Positions 45,101 to 60,100 of a DNA stretch of 64,000 nucleotides are shown in pieces. The notes below the pieces were generated by a model, which was given only the letters and a program-made list of their open reading frames with translations, ran no database searches and was not told the DNA's origin. The stretch is from positions 14,921,646-14,985,645 of the forward strand of contig CM066919.1 of assembly GCA_033964015.1 (NCBI GenBank), read 5' to 3'. A program made the translations under genes and the position numbers. Source of the DNA: Scolanthus callimorphus. Its lineage: Eukaryota > Cnidaria > Anthozoa > Actiniaria > Edwardsiidae. Position 1 is the first letter of the stretch. Every line of letters begins with the position of its first letter.

Positions 45101-48100
45101 AGGGGAGCTTTCAAGTGTTTCTTCACTTACGCATCAGTCGCGCGCCCGAACAACAGATAAACCTTTGCTGCTGGCTATTATAAGCACATGCTTGTTGTAG
45201 TTCTTGGCATACAAGATTGTATAGGGGTTTTCAACACCAAATCTGATTAAATCCTCTTTATAATGTGAGTTTTGCTATCGAGAAGGGGGAGGAAGATTGG
45301 ACGGCCACAGGGACAGCTGTTGCGTCAACGTCTTGCTCTGCGTGCTGATGTTGCTAGAAATCCGAAACTAAAACTACACTTGCCCGCCTCATAGTCGTTA
45401 TTCATTTAAATGTTTTTAGCTTCCGGAAGAAACTCCAGTTAAAAAACAAAAACAATATAAATTCGGAAAAGAGTACCCATCCCTGGCACCAAATTCCTAC
45501 AGACAAGCCAAACAAGGCTCCCTGGCGAAACACATGCACGCTTCACAGAAGAGGACAACAAATGAGCAATTGACCGATCCCCGCAATTTAGCAGTTAAGC
45601 AAAGATTTCGTATTCCCGCTCAATTTTCTATGCTCTAGCTAGAATGCCCCAAAACTAAGAAGTCGTAGTGATAACTTTGAAGTATTGCAATAATTGGGAT
45701 CAAAGTTATAGGCCGCTAGAGTTCCGTATTTTTAGAGACATTGTACTCAATCTGACCGACTTCAACTCATGAAACTCGTAGTTTTGAGGTATTCTAGCTA
45801 TAGCATAAGAGATTTGAAAAGAAAACCGGGGCATTGTCAAACTGCTAAAATGCGGGGATCGGTCAATTGACCAATCACCAGACAGACAGAGACAGACCGA
45901 CAGAGCCTTACCCTTTCATCTTCACTTTCTGAGTCGCACTAGAAAACAAAACATGCACTATGTTAGCACTACTATTCTCGACAAGACGCTTGAGTTTGTG
46001 TAAAAATATTGAAATTCCATGAAAGGCCGAGCCTTTCTGCGCTGCTGAACTAAGAAAACCGTATTAATTTCGGCATTGGAAATGTATTTTTCTCAGCTGA
46101 AAAAAATAATAATCTATTAACAAAGTGTACTTTGATTTCGAAGGAGGTTTAGGTGATGATATTCCATTCCACACTTGTGGGAATTTTACGATATTGCTTT
46201 CAGTACATTTGCTTTCTTTTAATTTTTTTTTTTTAGCAAAATAAGTCTAGGGGGAGAAAAAATATTTCCTTTATACGTGTTTAAGTATTTCACCAGCTGT
46301 TCAACTAACGCTGGAAATCGAATGACCGCACGAATAACACAATTCCTGGTATTGAAGATCGGAGAAAATTTTCAATTCTAGAAGGAAAATTCAAACTTAA
46401 GTAATAGCTTCAATAAAGAAACACAGATTGAAACTGATCGGTTTGCTGTGCATGGCTGACATCAAGCATTAAAAACACAACAATGTACCAGGTGAACATA
46501 ACAACATGATGAGACTGAGTGAGCATGCGCACAAGGTTATCAACTGCGGTTGGTAATGACTGGCGTACAGTAAAGCCATTTAGCAATAAATTCGAGTATC
46601 TGTCAATCATGATTGGGTAAGAGTACGCGTCGTATCAGGATCCGCTCTATCACGTGTCTCAGCTGACTAACACATTCTCCAGCCTAAATAAACTTAGCCC
46701 ATGGTCTATGTAATAAGCTTACGTGTTTCTTTGCACGAATTCGCCAAAATCTGATGCGATATTTCTAAGCAGCTTACCATATAGCCTTTATCTGAACCAC
46801 CAGAATCAGAGTTGTCCTAGAAAATAGAAAAAAGAATAAACTTTAACAACAACACACTACGTAGTTGATGTTAACAAACATCAGTACATAAAATCATTCC
46901 TAGAAAATCGTTTAACTGAACATTTCGCCGTTATGCAGTAATAATATTCCCATGTATATCTTATCTTATCCAAGGGAAGGGGTGTCAAAGATTACAATGT
47001 CAGCTGATAGCAAGTATGTAATCTCGCTACTGCCGTATCATTAGGCCACGCATTAAACCCGTGGCGCTCACACAATCAGAGGAAGTCATAATCATTTATG
47101 GAGCTTTAGGCAGTTGTCAACGAACCTTTAAAAACAAAACCGGTTCATTAAAGAAATATAGGGTTAACGTTAACCTGTAGTCTGCTGCTCATGTCGTCAC
47201 AATGTTAAAACTCCTCTCAATTACCACCATATGATATGCTGTTAACTTTGCATTACGTTGGCAGTTAGCGGCCGTGCACCATTTAGTCCGTCCTAGCTGT
47301 AAAACTGTACAGGAGAACCCTGATAATGTGCCAAAGGGTGTCTTGGAAAATACAAATGGCACTTGGCCGAATGACATCTTGCTCTAAGTACTTCCTAAGA
47401 GCTCTCCAGCTAGACTCATCTGCCCTAAAGGCCCTTCACATGTACTTGACTATGATTGACAGAACTCGAGTAGCCAATATTGCCTACTTACAACACAATA
47501 TCGCAGAATAAGGTTCCTAATGAATAACTCAATAGATCTCACTATCCGTGCATAGCATGAGAAGGAATTCAAGGCTCTCAGAGTGTTACAAGAAGGGAAC
47601 GGCTGGGCAAATGCATCATTCCGTGTTTTTTTTTAACGAAAGACAAATACGTTGCAAAAACCACAATCCAGCTGCAGGCAGTAGGCGACAGAATCCAGGA
47701 GCAAACAACAGCCATCTATTTTTTGCACAAGGGCATCTTGACGCTTACTTCCGAACTCAAGAGACTTCACAATTTGAATCAAAATGACAGTTAGAATGGC
47801 TTGGCCAATTTGCGGTGACAGTGGGCACATGACAAGATAGAAAGGCATCCTAATCACTCTGCCCCGCCAAGCTCTACTATTAAGAACATCGTGCTACTAA
47901 TCTGCTTATTTGTGTGCTACAGCAGCCTTCATCCACCTAAATATTACAAAATAAAAAGTGCAGTTACCCTCGGTTATTTCAATTTGAATTTTGTTAGGAG
48001 ATCGTCGATAACGTGACTGCCCCCATAAACAACAGATAAAGCATCATGAAAGTTCTTAGTGAAAGTCTAGAGCTAGTAGATTGATTTCCGTGCAAAGTTT

Positions 48101-51100
48101 AGAGAAGCTTAATGATCTCTTCTCGTTCCACTCTAGAGAGAAAGCCTGCTTGTCTGCCTAATGTGTTTCTGTTGACTCAACTGATTGTTTGCCGTCATAT
48201 TCCACTGCACAGTAAATTCAAACTGTAATACAGAGTGCATTATTTAACTGTCAGCTCTCACCGGCTCTCGCCACTTGACAAAGACAACTATTACAAACTT
48301 AAAGTTTCCTCTCATTTTCTCAGGAATAGGGAATCTAGAAGATTTAGTCTATATTTATCCCCTGGCACTAAAATCTTGACTTAAGTAGAGTGATCAAGAA
48401 AAGGCAAATCGAATAAGAGAGTAAATGCCTCTTATGAGTTTTGTTAGCCAACTAATGGGATAGTGTGTGTGAACCGAAACAATAATGGCGCACATTATTA
48501 CACACCACCAACCAATAATGTTACTTACCATTACACTCCCACAAACCAATAATACTACCATTACACTCCACCAATCAATGTTACCATTACACTAGACCAA
48601 ACAATAATGTTACCATTACACACGACCAACCAATAATGTTACCATTACACTCCACCAACCAATAATATTACCATTACACTCCACCGACCAATACTACCCA
48701 TTACACTAGACCAATTAATAATGTTACCATTACACACCACCAACCAATAATTAACACTTATTGGATGAGGTAGAGCATGATAGTGAGATTTGTCAACGCC
48801 GAGGTTTGTGAGGATAACACTAACTCGAGGTGTTAACAAATCTCACTAACATGCGAAAACCGAATTCAATAATTGTTTTATTATTCAGAATTCATGATGA
48901 ATTCTTACCTAGCTTAATGAAGTCGATGATGAGGCCTTGATTGGCGAAACGGTTTTTCAACTTCAGCTTACATTTATTCGTATTTTTCTCTTTGTATTCA
49001 ATTCAAATAGCCATAGTGGAGGTTTAGATATCCTGAGCAATGATCTCTCGGCAAAAAGCATAACAGATTCAACAAGAATATTGGCAAAATTGGCTTTCTC
49101 TTCCGAACTGAAAACCAACATGGCAGCTAAACCTATTGGCTTGCGTTATGACGTCATTAGAGTGCATCAATCGTAATGTCTGTAGTGTAACATCACACAC
49201 TGCGCACCAACAACATTTCGCTGCGTACTCTTAGCCAATCAGAATCAAGATAGTGGCATGGCTGAATAATAATGTTACTTATTACCATTACATTCCACCA
49301 ACCAATAACGTTACCATTACACTCCACCAACCAATGTTACCATTACACTAGACCAATCAATAATATTACCATTACACTCCACCAACCAATAATGTTACCA
49401 TTACACTAGACCAAACAATAATGTTACCATTACACACCACCAACTAATAATGTTACCATTACACTAGACCAATCAATGTTACCATTACACTCCACCAACC
49501 AATGTTACCATTACACACCACCAATATCAATAATGTTACCATTACACTAGACCAATCAATAATGTTACCATTACACACCACCAACCAATGTTACCATTAC
49601 ACTAGACCAATCAATAATGTTACCATTACACACCACCAACCAATGTTACCATTACACTAGACCAATTAATAATGTTACTGTTACACTTCACCAACCAATA
49701 ATTACACTCCACCAATCAATGTCACTAGACCAATCAATGTTAAAATTACACTAGACCAATCAATAACGTTACCATTACACACCACCAACCAATAATGTTA
49801 CCATTACACTCCACCTACCAATAATGTTACCATTACACACCACCAATCAATAACGCTACCATTACACACCACCAATATCAATAATGTTACCATTACACTC
49901 CACCAACCAATAATGTTACCATTACAGACCACCAACCAATAATGTTACCATTACACACCACCAACCAATAATGTTACTATTACACACCACCAATATCAAT
50001 AATGTTACCATTACACACCACCAACCAATGTTACCATTACAGACCACCAATATCAATAATGTTACCATTACACTCCACCTACCAATAATGTTACCATTAC
50101 ACACCACCAACCAATAATGTTACCATTACACTCCACCAATATCAATAATGTTATCATTACACTCCACCAATATCAATAATGTTACCATTACAGACCACCA
50201 ATATCAATGTTACCATTACACTCCACCTACCAATAATGTTCCCATTATTCCACCAATTGGATGTGATTGGTGGGGGAATGATGATGGTGGAATGGTGAAC
50301 TTACATCAGTGTGGTTCCCAGATGCATTGCTTTGCACAGTATGTCGACTTGTCTCTGGTTTGGCTCTGTCATCAATTTCATCCTCTGTGTCAGAATCTTT
50401 CTGTTTGGCATCTTGCATCTGAACACACCAGCAATAAGTAAATTAGAAATATAAAAGAAAGTGGTTCATATGTTTCTGTTGTTTTTGGACTAGATTCCCT
50501 AGGTAATGGCAACATTCCTCAGACATGGAATTTAAACAATCAGAGACACAAACCTGGGGTCACATAACTCTGACCTCACTTGTCTTTCCAATGATGTTCT
50601 GGACAAGTGTACCCACTTTTTTTTACCAACGTGTGTGTGTTGGGGGGGGGGGGGGGGGGGGGAGGGGGAAGTAAGAGAATGAAGCACATTCTACATTGCG
50701 TGATTGTGAAACAAATCCACACCTCCCCCATGGAATAGAGTTGGAAATTCTACATTTCTGTATTTAGCATTTTTCTACATATTATTTTGCTGACTCAGCA
50801 TAAAATGTCATCCATTGTAGCATTGCCTCAAATGTTAACCCATTGACTTCTGCACTTGTAGTATCATAGAATCATTTATTCTTGATTATTCATGTATAAT
50901 ATGAACAACAACAACCAAAGCGAAGGGCTAACGCTCGGAACGTCAGCAAAACAACTTTTTTCCACGGCGTTTAACATAAATCTCAACCTTTGGTTGTTGT
51001 TGTTCATGTTCATGTCTCTGCCGACGCAGACCACCTAGTTTTCCCGTAAAACTAGTCATACCATTCATGTATAATATCTTTAACAATTATACCATACTTT

Positions 51101-54100
51101 CCTCTTTTTAGTATGTTTTCAGTGTTGTAAATATTCACTTATTAGCCTTTTTGAGGGGTAAGTATTTAAGAATGTGCAGTGAGCCATATTCATTGCAGTT
51201 TAGCAATGTTGAACAGTGGTGTCAAATCAATTGAACATGGTGTGTCCAACTTCATCTTGAATGATGTTGTTATTAAATGTTGAACTGGTTAGATACCAGC
51301 CTTAAGAAAAATATTATTCAGAACATAATTTGCTGAGTACTAATAACTCTGCATTTTTTACAAACTAAAAAGTGTCTATTATGGATTGTCAATCTTTGTG
51401 AAAATGAAGTACAATACAATAATCTGTAGAGTGGCTAGACAAATTAAACAATGTTTAAACAATATTTCTAAAACCATAGTATTTCAGTTAGTATTATTCC
51501 AGATCTGTAGTTTCAAGTATGTGACAAATTTTATGGTCTCACAAAATGAGTGAGTAACTCCCATCTGAACATTTTATTAAAAGAGAGAGGTGTGTACCGG
51601 TAATGAGGAATACATTAACCAGTAGCGAGGCAGGTGAAAAGCTGAACCCATAAGTCAATGGATAACCTTCTTTACACTTAACATAACGTTTGTTCACATT
51701 TCAAGGAAAATAAAATATATAAAATTACGTACATGTAAATGATCAATTTTTATCCATTTATTAATTGATTTATATTATTTTTATTCTATTGATAAATAAA
51801 AACAAAATAATATTGCTGTTTGACCTAACTGTAAAACTCTTTCTAATAATAGTCTCTCTCAAGGGAAAATATGCATAAATGACAAATAATAAATGTTATT
51901 GCTCTCACTACATTAACTTTTCTTTCCTGATTATCTTTATTCCCGATCCATTATTAAAGTAATGCATGTTCAGACTGTTGTGAGGTTGGAAGATACTGAT
52001 AAGTCCCAAACTGGGTTATCATCATTATGGCTTATTAGACCTGACTGCAGATAATACCCAGGACAAGGTGATAAACTAAAGTGTAAAACATTTTCACCAA
52101 TCATGGCACAACAAACAGCAACTCACAAACCCCTTTAGACAGAAAACGTCAATAAAGATATTAGTAAAAGTTGACCTGAACAATGGTCTCGTTTTACAAA
52201 AAATAACAATAATCACTAGTTTTCTCGAACATCTCTTAGACGAATTTTGTGCAGAGGATTCTAGACTAACACGCTTCTTAGCAGTTTCGCTACAGAAAAC
52301 TGAGGGATTCTCAAATAACAAAACACATTTTACTATATTTCATTGTTTTTTAAAGGTGATTAATTAATTGTAGAAAGCGTGAACAGCGTCTTTCAGCGAA
52401 AAACAAAAACATTCACGCAAAACTTAGCACGTTTTGACTCGGTACAAGAAATGCGGTTTGCTAACCATCTGGATTTTTTTTTTCGGTCGTTAACCCCCCA
52501 CCCCTCTGGAAATTCCTAGGCTTTTTGACCCCCCCACACCTCTGGAATTTCCAATCCCTTCCGTGGGGGGGTATGGATATTTTTGGAAACACACAATGTA
52601 AATGTGTATTATACAGTTGCAAAGAATTTAGTCTTAGTCTTTGACTATGCCTATGGTACACAATGCGGTTTCTAGTGGTTTTGTTATGAGTTGATGATTT
52701 TCAGCAATAAGAAGTTTAAAATGTTTTTTTTTTCCATTTTCGCGGAAATTAATTTACTAAGAAAATAATTTTGCATGCGAAAATAAAGACCCACGAAATA
52801 TGCCGACCTGTTTTTCGCGAAATTAAAGCAACACAAAAATTAGTACCAATAAGGTATGTCGAATACATTTAAAACAATAGATAATTTGCTATTTGAAAGT
52901 GTCAGTATCTTTTTTTTAAAGTGATTGGTCAGAGCCCGACACTGCGACCATATGATCGCCAATGGCGACTAAATATGGTGGCTTGGCAACCACAATTTTA
53001 GAGGTAGTTGCCAAATGGCACCCCATCTTTCTGAGTTCAGCTGAGATCCACGTTTATGTGGTGACTAAATTTTGCTTTCTGGCAACTAAAATGTTTGAAT
53101 TAGTCGCCAATGGCACCTTGCGAAAAAAGTTAATGTTGGGCCCTGTTGGTGCAACCTTAATTTGATGTATGTGATCAGGGCGACCTTAATTCAATGTATG
53201 CCCTAGGCCTTAGTTATGGCAACCTAAGAAAATACATTTGAAAGTTTATATACAATAATTATATGGGGATTTGTATAGAAGTGCACTTGACGTGGAATTT
53301 TCCTATTAGTACTCTGGGTGGTGAACTTTGAAATTGAATTGTTCCACTTTCCATGATAATTTCCTGATGGGAGAAACCCAAGGTAAAGCTCACATGACTG
53401 TAGTTTGTCCAAAATAAAACAAAGTCAAGACAAGAGATTCTCAACTTGAGTACCATATTTACCCGTATATAAGACGCACCCGTATATAAGACGCACCCGT
53501 ATATAAGACGCACCTTGAATTTTGAGGTCATTTTGGCAAAAAAATCAATTTCTAAAGATTTTCAATTTGTATTGCGTGCAACAGCACTTCCATAAAGAAA
53601 TCTCATGAGAAATAGACTGGCAGTAAGTGGAAAATGACAATTTAAACATGAGGGCAAAATGTTTTACGCCACAAACAGATGAGTGAAATATTCCGACCAT
53701 TTCTTCATTTTATTTTGTTTGTTTGAGATAAATCTTGTGCTACACACGATTTCACACAAAATATAAGTAGTTGTGCTAATACTTCTATGCATTGTAGCTT
53801 TCTAGCAGGCGTTTACAGGCTGATTTTATCGCAAAAAATCGCGGAGTTCGCAGTCGCGAGTGCCGACGAGCGCCATCTTGGATTTTTGGACGGGCCGAGT
53901 GACAAAATCCAAAATGGCGCTCGCGACTACGAACTCCGCAATTTTTGCAATAAAAACAGCCTCCAACGCCTGCTGGCAGGTTTCACGGATCAAAATCCTA
54001 GCTTTATTATGTGCAAACCGAACCACACAACCATGAATCAGCGAATTTGTAAAGGATCTGATTGTATTTGTTGTTATGCAAATTCCCAAAAGTGATGTTC

Positions 54101-57100
54101 CGTGTATAAGACGCACCCCGATTTTGAAGGTCATTTTGGAGTGAAAAAAGTGCGTCTTATATACGGGTAAATACGGTAACTGGATTTTCGGCCACTTTTT
54201 CTTAAACTTGCTCCACATCCTGGTAAAATCTCTCTTCATTATTTTTCCATCTACAAAAATAATGCTTTTCCAGGCTTTTTACAGTCATGAAGACTGAAAT
54301 TGGGAAAAATAAAGGAAAACAAGAAATATATATCCCGTTTTTTATATTTTCTGCATTTTTTCCCAATACATTTATATTTTTGCTTCTGATGCCCCTGTAA
54401 TAATTAAGCATTAGAGCACAACTTTCTATGACTTTATAGGCGAAATAGAGCACGCGTGATGAGCCACAGGTGAGTGATTTTAAAAAGTTTCGAGTGTCTC
54501 TCTCAACATCACAAGTGCTCTATTCCCCGATAAAGTCATAGGAAGTTGTGCTCTAATGCTTTTATGATATAGCGGGGAGAACCATTACTTTATCGGTGAA
54601 ATAGGGCAAAGATTTGGACCAATCAGAGCAAGCGTTATATAGTAGCTATATTATAAAGGGCTTATAATATACAGTCCTCTATGGCCCTTTGTGCATTGTA
54701 AATTATCAGTGAAAACAAACTGTACATGTACACGTGCTATCTCTTCTAAATGTATTTTCTGTTTCCTCCTACCTGTGACTCAGTTACAGCATTGTATGAT
54801 TGCATGTCATTGTTACATGTATTATTGATACAATTGTTATTGTTATTCAGTTTTTTATTGTTATTCAGGCACCATCTGATTTGAAATCTGGCGTGAAAGG
54901 TAACAGATGCAACAATAATCATTTCCTAAATTTTAAGCTATTTATACTAAAAGAAGATCAAACTGCTATGATATGTATATCTATAAAAAGACATTTTAAT
55001 TCAGTAATGAAGTAAAAGGGCAAAATATAAACATTAAGAGAATAGTACTGTAAGTGGACATTTAAAATAAAATATTGAATGTAAAGAGTTGTGATAGAGT
55101 ACTTTGCCTACCATCAAATGCTGCTGACAAGAACTTACTAGTAGCACATTAAAGTGATAGTAATACCTTCTGTAATCTGGCCATGAATTATTTAGTAGGA
55201 GACAAGATGCTGTAAATTAAACTCTTATCTCTGTCCAACAGAGACAAGTGAAGTTAGCAATCCAATAACAGATTAGCAACTTCCTTAATAGGACTTATCA
55301 ATTGACACATTATGGAAGTAGTGCAATATCTACAATAGTACAACAAGAGTAGGGAATGTTTTATGACTTGAAACTAATTACGCAGTGCTCTCCACATTAC
55401 CATACATTAGTGAATAACTTAACTTTCTACCAAACATAAAATGTTTTTGTAAAAAATCTCGTTAGAAAAAAGTTGTTAGAGATCTATTAAAACTGAAAAG
55501 AACTTCATTAATCAACCAACCAGCAAACGTTCCTTTAATGGCATCCAAACATAGCCATAAAAACCTTAAAAAACATTTACTGGATGTAGGAATTTCACAT
55601 ATTAATCATAATGATAATTAGATGTCTTTACTAGTAGCATACCATAGACGAGCAGAAGAGCTCTATTTTTTAATAAATAAGCTGGAACTGGTCACGTTAG
55701 AGTTTAGTAATAACCTTCCATTAGTATCAGCGAATCACTTGGTACACAATACATCACCATCAACCTCAGACAAATGATGGTCTTCCCACAATTACAAGTT
55801 GGTGGGAAATTGGATTTTGTGGGAAAAATAAACATCTTGATTTCAGTTATAACTTCAAAAGAGTGCCTCTGCCTCTGGCCATGTGCCAATTTGACAATGA
55901 AACTAACATTGAAAGGAAACAAGCCTGCTACACACAACTGCTTAAACTGTATAACACAACCAGCATATAATAGAATGGATAAAATAATCACAACATTTAG
56001 TGGTCCTGTTCAGCCTAGAGGCAGCTTATTATTCAATCTGATGGGTTCATTTTTTTAAACCTCTTTTCAATCATCTTTTTCTAAAGCAAAAGTATGCTAC
56101 ACGATTTACTTACAGACCATTTTAAAGAAAATTGAAGAAATGTTTTTTAATCATTACCTACAGCATAACATATCCAACTCCTTTTATGTGGTGACAAAAC
56201 AATACAGTATTGTAATTATTGTAGCAATAATCAACCTACTGTACAAAATGGTTATATTAGGTTTCAAGGGCGCGGAGTGATAACATTTTTCACAGGTTAA
56301 ACATTCTTTATGATTAGTTCTGGGATTTTAGCACTTTGGGGTTGACAGGTGATCGGGTTTGTTGACAGACTCTATTCTCTAAAAATGTACATTTGTTCAA
56401 TAACAGGTCAGGAAGATCAGAAGTGGGTAGTCAATTATGACTTCCATTATTCATTTTGTTACTTTTTACCAATATTGATAATATCACATGTTAATAGTGA
56501 ACAATTTCTTATAAGTTCTTAATTTCTTTTTTTTTTCAAATTAATTCACATCTAAAATGTGTTTTTGCATGTATCTCTGTTTTATGTCAATAAAAGCTTG
56601 ATACAGTACAGGATTCCTGTTTTTCATAATTTCAAACTAGCGTGTGACTGTAGTTTCTGTATATACCTCATCTTTTCCAGGGGTTATTCTCCTGCTTGTT
56701 TTTTAAATAAACCTTATGAGGGAAGCACGAAAATGACTTTACAAATTAATATCACCCATTAATTACCACCTAAATACCACCCAGTAATTCACAAAATCTG
56801 ATTGGCTGAGAATCATTGTTAATAAGAGTTAAGGACACATTGCTGGCACACAGGAAAATCCTGACCACACAAACCAACTTTTTGCCAGGATGAGAAACTG
56901 TTTTGCAACAAAATGGCTAAATAAATAGAGTTTTTTCACTGGGAATTCTAGAAGGGGAGGGGGGTCATATCTCAAAATTTCTGGAATAACACAGTCCCTG
57001 TTATGTGTCAATATTTTATCCTCTATAAATAAAAGATTTCGGTTTGGCAAAAAATTAAAGATATCATTTTCATTCACACAAATTATTTTTTGTTGCAATG

Positions 57101-60100
57101 AAAACCAAACAACTACGATTGGGAAGACAAAGCTGATGGGCCCAGGCAGTTAAACATTGAGTCTCTGAAATTTAAGGGAGTGACTGTGCTGTACTGAGCC
57201 ATGATGACATTTTCTGTTTTTAAAAATGAATCTATATTGCAAAAGGCATTCAAGCTCAAAATGGCTGACACTGCTGAACACAACAATTTAGTCACATTCA
57301 GCTGATTTGCAAACATTAAAACTCCAAATAACTTTGGAAACAAGAAAGCTTACAAAAAAGAAGAAGTTCTTTTGTAATTTTTGGACAGTAACATTCTGCA
57401 CTTTTTAAAATAATGTTGATATGATAATATAAGCGCCACACAACAATTTGGTAACATTAGCACCTTGAAACCTTACATAGGAATTTCTGACAATATATAA
57501 TATAACAAGATCATATACTACATGTGTAGTTCATGGCTTATAAATCACTTCAACATGGAAAAACTACAATTGCTACTTTCTCATACAAAATATTTTTTTT
57601 TACATTTAACCATGCAAGGCTGTAGATGATGTAGGACAAGGGCAATTACTGTATCATCTCAAATTTATTGCATGAAAATTTAGAGATAAATTAATAACAC
57701 AAACCCCCCTCGGAGACTAGGGTATCAACATTTAATTTGAAAAACATGTTTGACAACCGACCTTTTATGCACTGTCACAATTGATCATTTGTGTACTCAC
57801 TCGAGCGCGGCGTTTCTCAGCACGTCTCTTCTTGCTGCTAGTTCCATTTTCGAGACTGCGCTTGGCTATTTTATTGTGGCCATGGTGGCCATCATTGACC
57901 AATACCGGCTTGCTAGGGCCCCGTGTCTGAAACAGGATGATGGACAATCACTTAGACACTTGATGAAATTGCACCATCATTTTGATTACATTTCCTGCTA
58001 CTAATAATTTCCTTTTCCCTTTAAATTAACAAATGCCACTAGCCAATCGAGAACGACTACAAAATGTTAGATGTGAGCAGAAATACCTGTTGGTATAATT
58101 ATTTTCTCATTAAAGTCTAATCTATTAGAGGTTTCTTATCTAAAGTACCTGTGTCAAACACACCAAAAAATATGAAGCATTTTAGTAGAAATATTATAAA
58201 TAATACATGAACTGATTTGCCAAAATCCTGATCACCAACACCTTAAAACTGCACTTGTTTGAAAAATATCATAGATTATATGACAGAAGGAGCATGAAGG
58301 CATGAAAAAGCATGACACATCTGAGATACAAGCCTCTGTGGTTACAAATGGAAATATTTGGAAGTAGAGAGAACCATAACAATTTGAACAAGCTGACTCT
58401 TAGATGAGCTAATAAATAATGCAGCAAAAATTGTACACAACGTTTATCAATTACTTCCCTTAACTGTGTGACACCGAAAAAAGCGATTGACTTCAATTTC
58501 AATAGCATGATTCACTATGACTATCAGGTTGCAGAAGGAAAACATGGGTAAAAAAAAAAAAGAAAAAAATGATAATTCTTTATGAAATGTTTTTGGGATA
58601 ATATTTTGCAAGAGTTCTTTAAAAGTGTAAAAAGTGCTAAGTGTGTTCAATAGAATGTTGTTTGCACTGTTCCAAAGACATATTTACTGAGGTTGTAGAT
58701 TACCAAGAGACAGAGCGATTGGTAAAGAATGGGGCACGCGAAGAGTTGAAGAGCCACACCACACGAAAATTACGCTGCAATAAACTTAACCGCGGTCTGT
58801 CAATGATATGGGAGTTTACTAGTCCAAAGGCTAAAGAGAAACATCCATAAAATATTCCAAATAAAGAAACGCGCACACATGAGCGCAAATATTAATTTCA
58901 CCGAATTGTTCGAGAACCTCTATCTTGCCAAAATTATTCGTAACTGGTGGTATAAACAGTGACTTGTATTATTTCATTAATCCAAGCCTTGCCAGACATG
59001 GGGTCAAATTAGAATTGCTGTCCTCAACCACTGGACAAGGGTGTATACTTTTAGTACGCTCAGTAATTTGCACCAATATCCCTCGAGATCTTGAAGCACC
59101 TATTTCAGAGTGGAATTTTTTGGAGCAATAAAATGTGTAAATGAACTGGCTGGAATGTCATTATTGTTCCCTAGTTTGGATCCTTTGTATTGGCCGGGTT
59201 TGTACAGACAAGCTATCGAATAGAGTAATATTCGCAGAGCAAATTACACAAGGTCTTATAAATATATTGAAAATATCAGCTTCGATTATTGAGACTGTGC
59301 GAGCAAGAGAAAGGTAAATGCAGCTTCAATTTTTGTGCTAATCAGTTAATCCAATCATCCGCTACTGTGCTAGCGTATGATCGGAGATGCAGTAAATAGT
59401 TGAAGATCGAAATAATTTCAGCTACACGCTAAAATAGAATAAGCTTCCGTTGAAAACACTTTTAATATTGCCATTCTTAAAATACTTAGCGACTGGTTTT
59501 GTTCAAATCATGCCCATCGTGAAAAATGAAGTGAATTTTGAGCTGGCAAAATCCAACCTTTTGACCGATTGTTTGAGAATGGTTGAATCAACTCCTCCAA
59601 TGTGGTCACAACACTATAATATAAGCTTACAAAGTTTGATAATTACAAGATGATGGGAAATGTAGAAAGAGGAGTGCGAGCACTAGTTGAAATTTTATTC
59701 CGGAAGGAAATCAAATGTGAAGAAGGAGAGTTTCTTTCTATCGTCAGAACTTATTTATCAGCTTGTCAAACGCACGATTGTCTGAGTTAATAGCAATCAC
59801 CTCGAGCCAAAAACTATATCCACATTGGCTGCATTATTCTAAACTCAACCTCAAGATATATGTTATTTAAAACTCAAATTCAAACAAGCCAAGACGAAGC
59901 TGTTGATCCCGTCTGCTGTGTGTCTCTCCGCTGAAAAAGCTTCATGCTTGAAAGCCTGGCTGAATGACTGATGAAAGATGAGTACTCAGATCTTACTGCT
60001 CGACAGAAAGCCAAGAAAAGCTCCCATTTATCAAAATGACGATAATTCTTCAAATCTTTCAAGTTAGGAATATTTTTAGCAGATGAAGTACACTTTTAAC

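Larger units (their letters stand above)
39589..45911 (-). other. AUTS2 intron 5 (6.3 kb)
   Basis: Holds TIR elements at 40111-40270, 43202-43476 and 45567-45869 and a foldback at 42601-43156. Plus-strand frames at 40390-40677 and 40861-41085 have no recognisable domain. A small exon could be hidden here. Confidence 0.5.
50419..57800 (-). other. AUTS2 intron 2 (7.4 kb)
   Basis: Carries a G homopolymer near 50642-50660, repeats at 50925-51062 and 52470-52600, a MITE at 53453-54176 and a foldback at 54406-54562. No exon was recognised. Confidence 0.5.

Noticed and set aside
48484..50262. CRISPR-like regular array
   Set aside because: The units are contiguous degenerate minisatellite copies without unique spacers, in an animal intron.
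53787..54239. ORFs of 102 and 137 codons on opposite strands
   Set aside because: They lie within the MITE palindrome and recur in the other copy at 8281-8544 with frame breaks.
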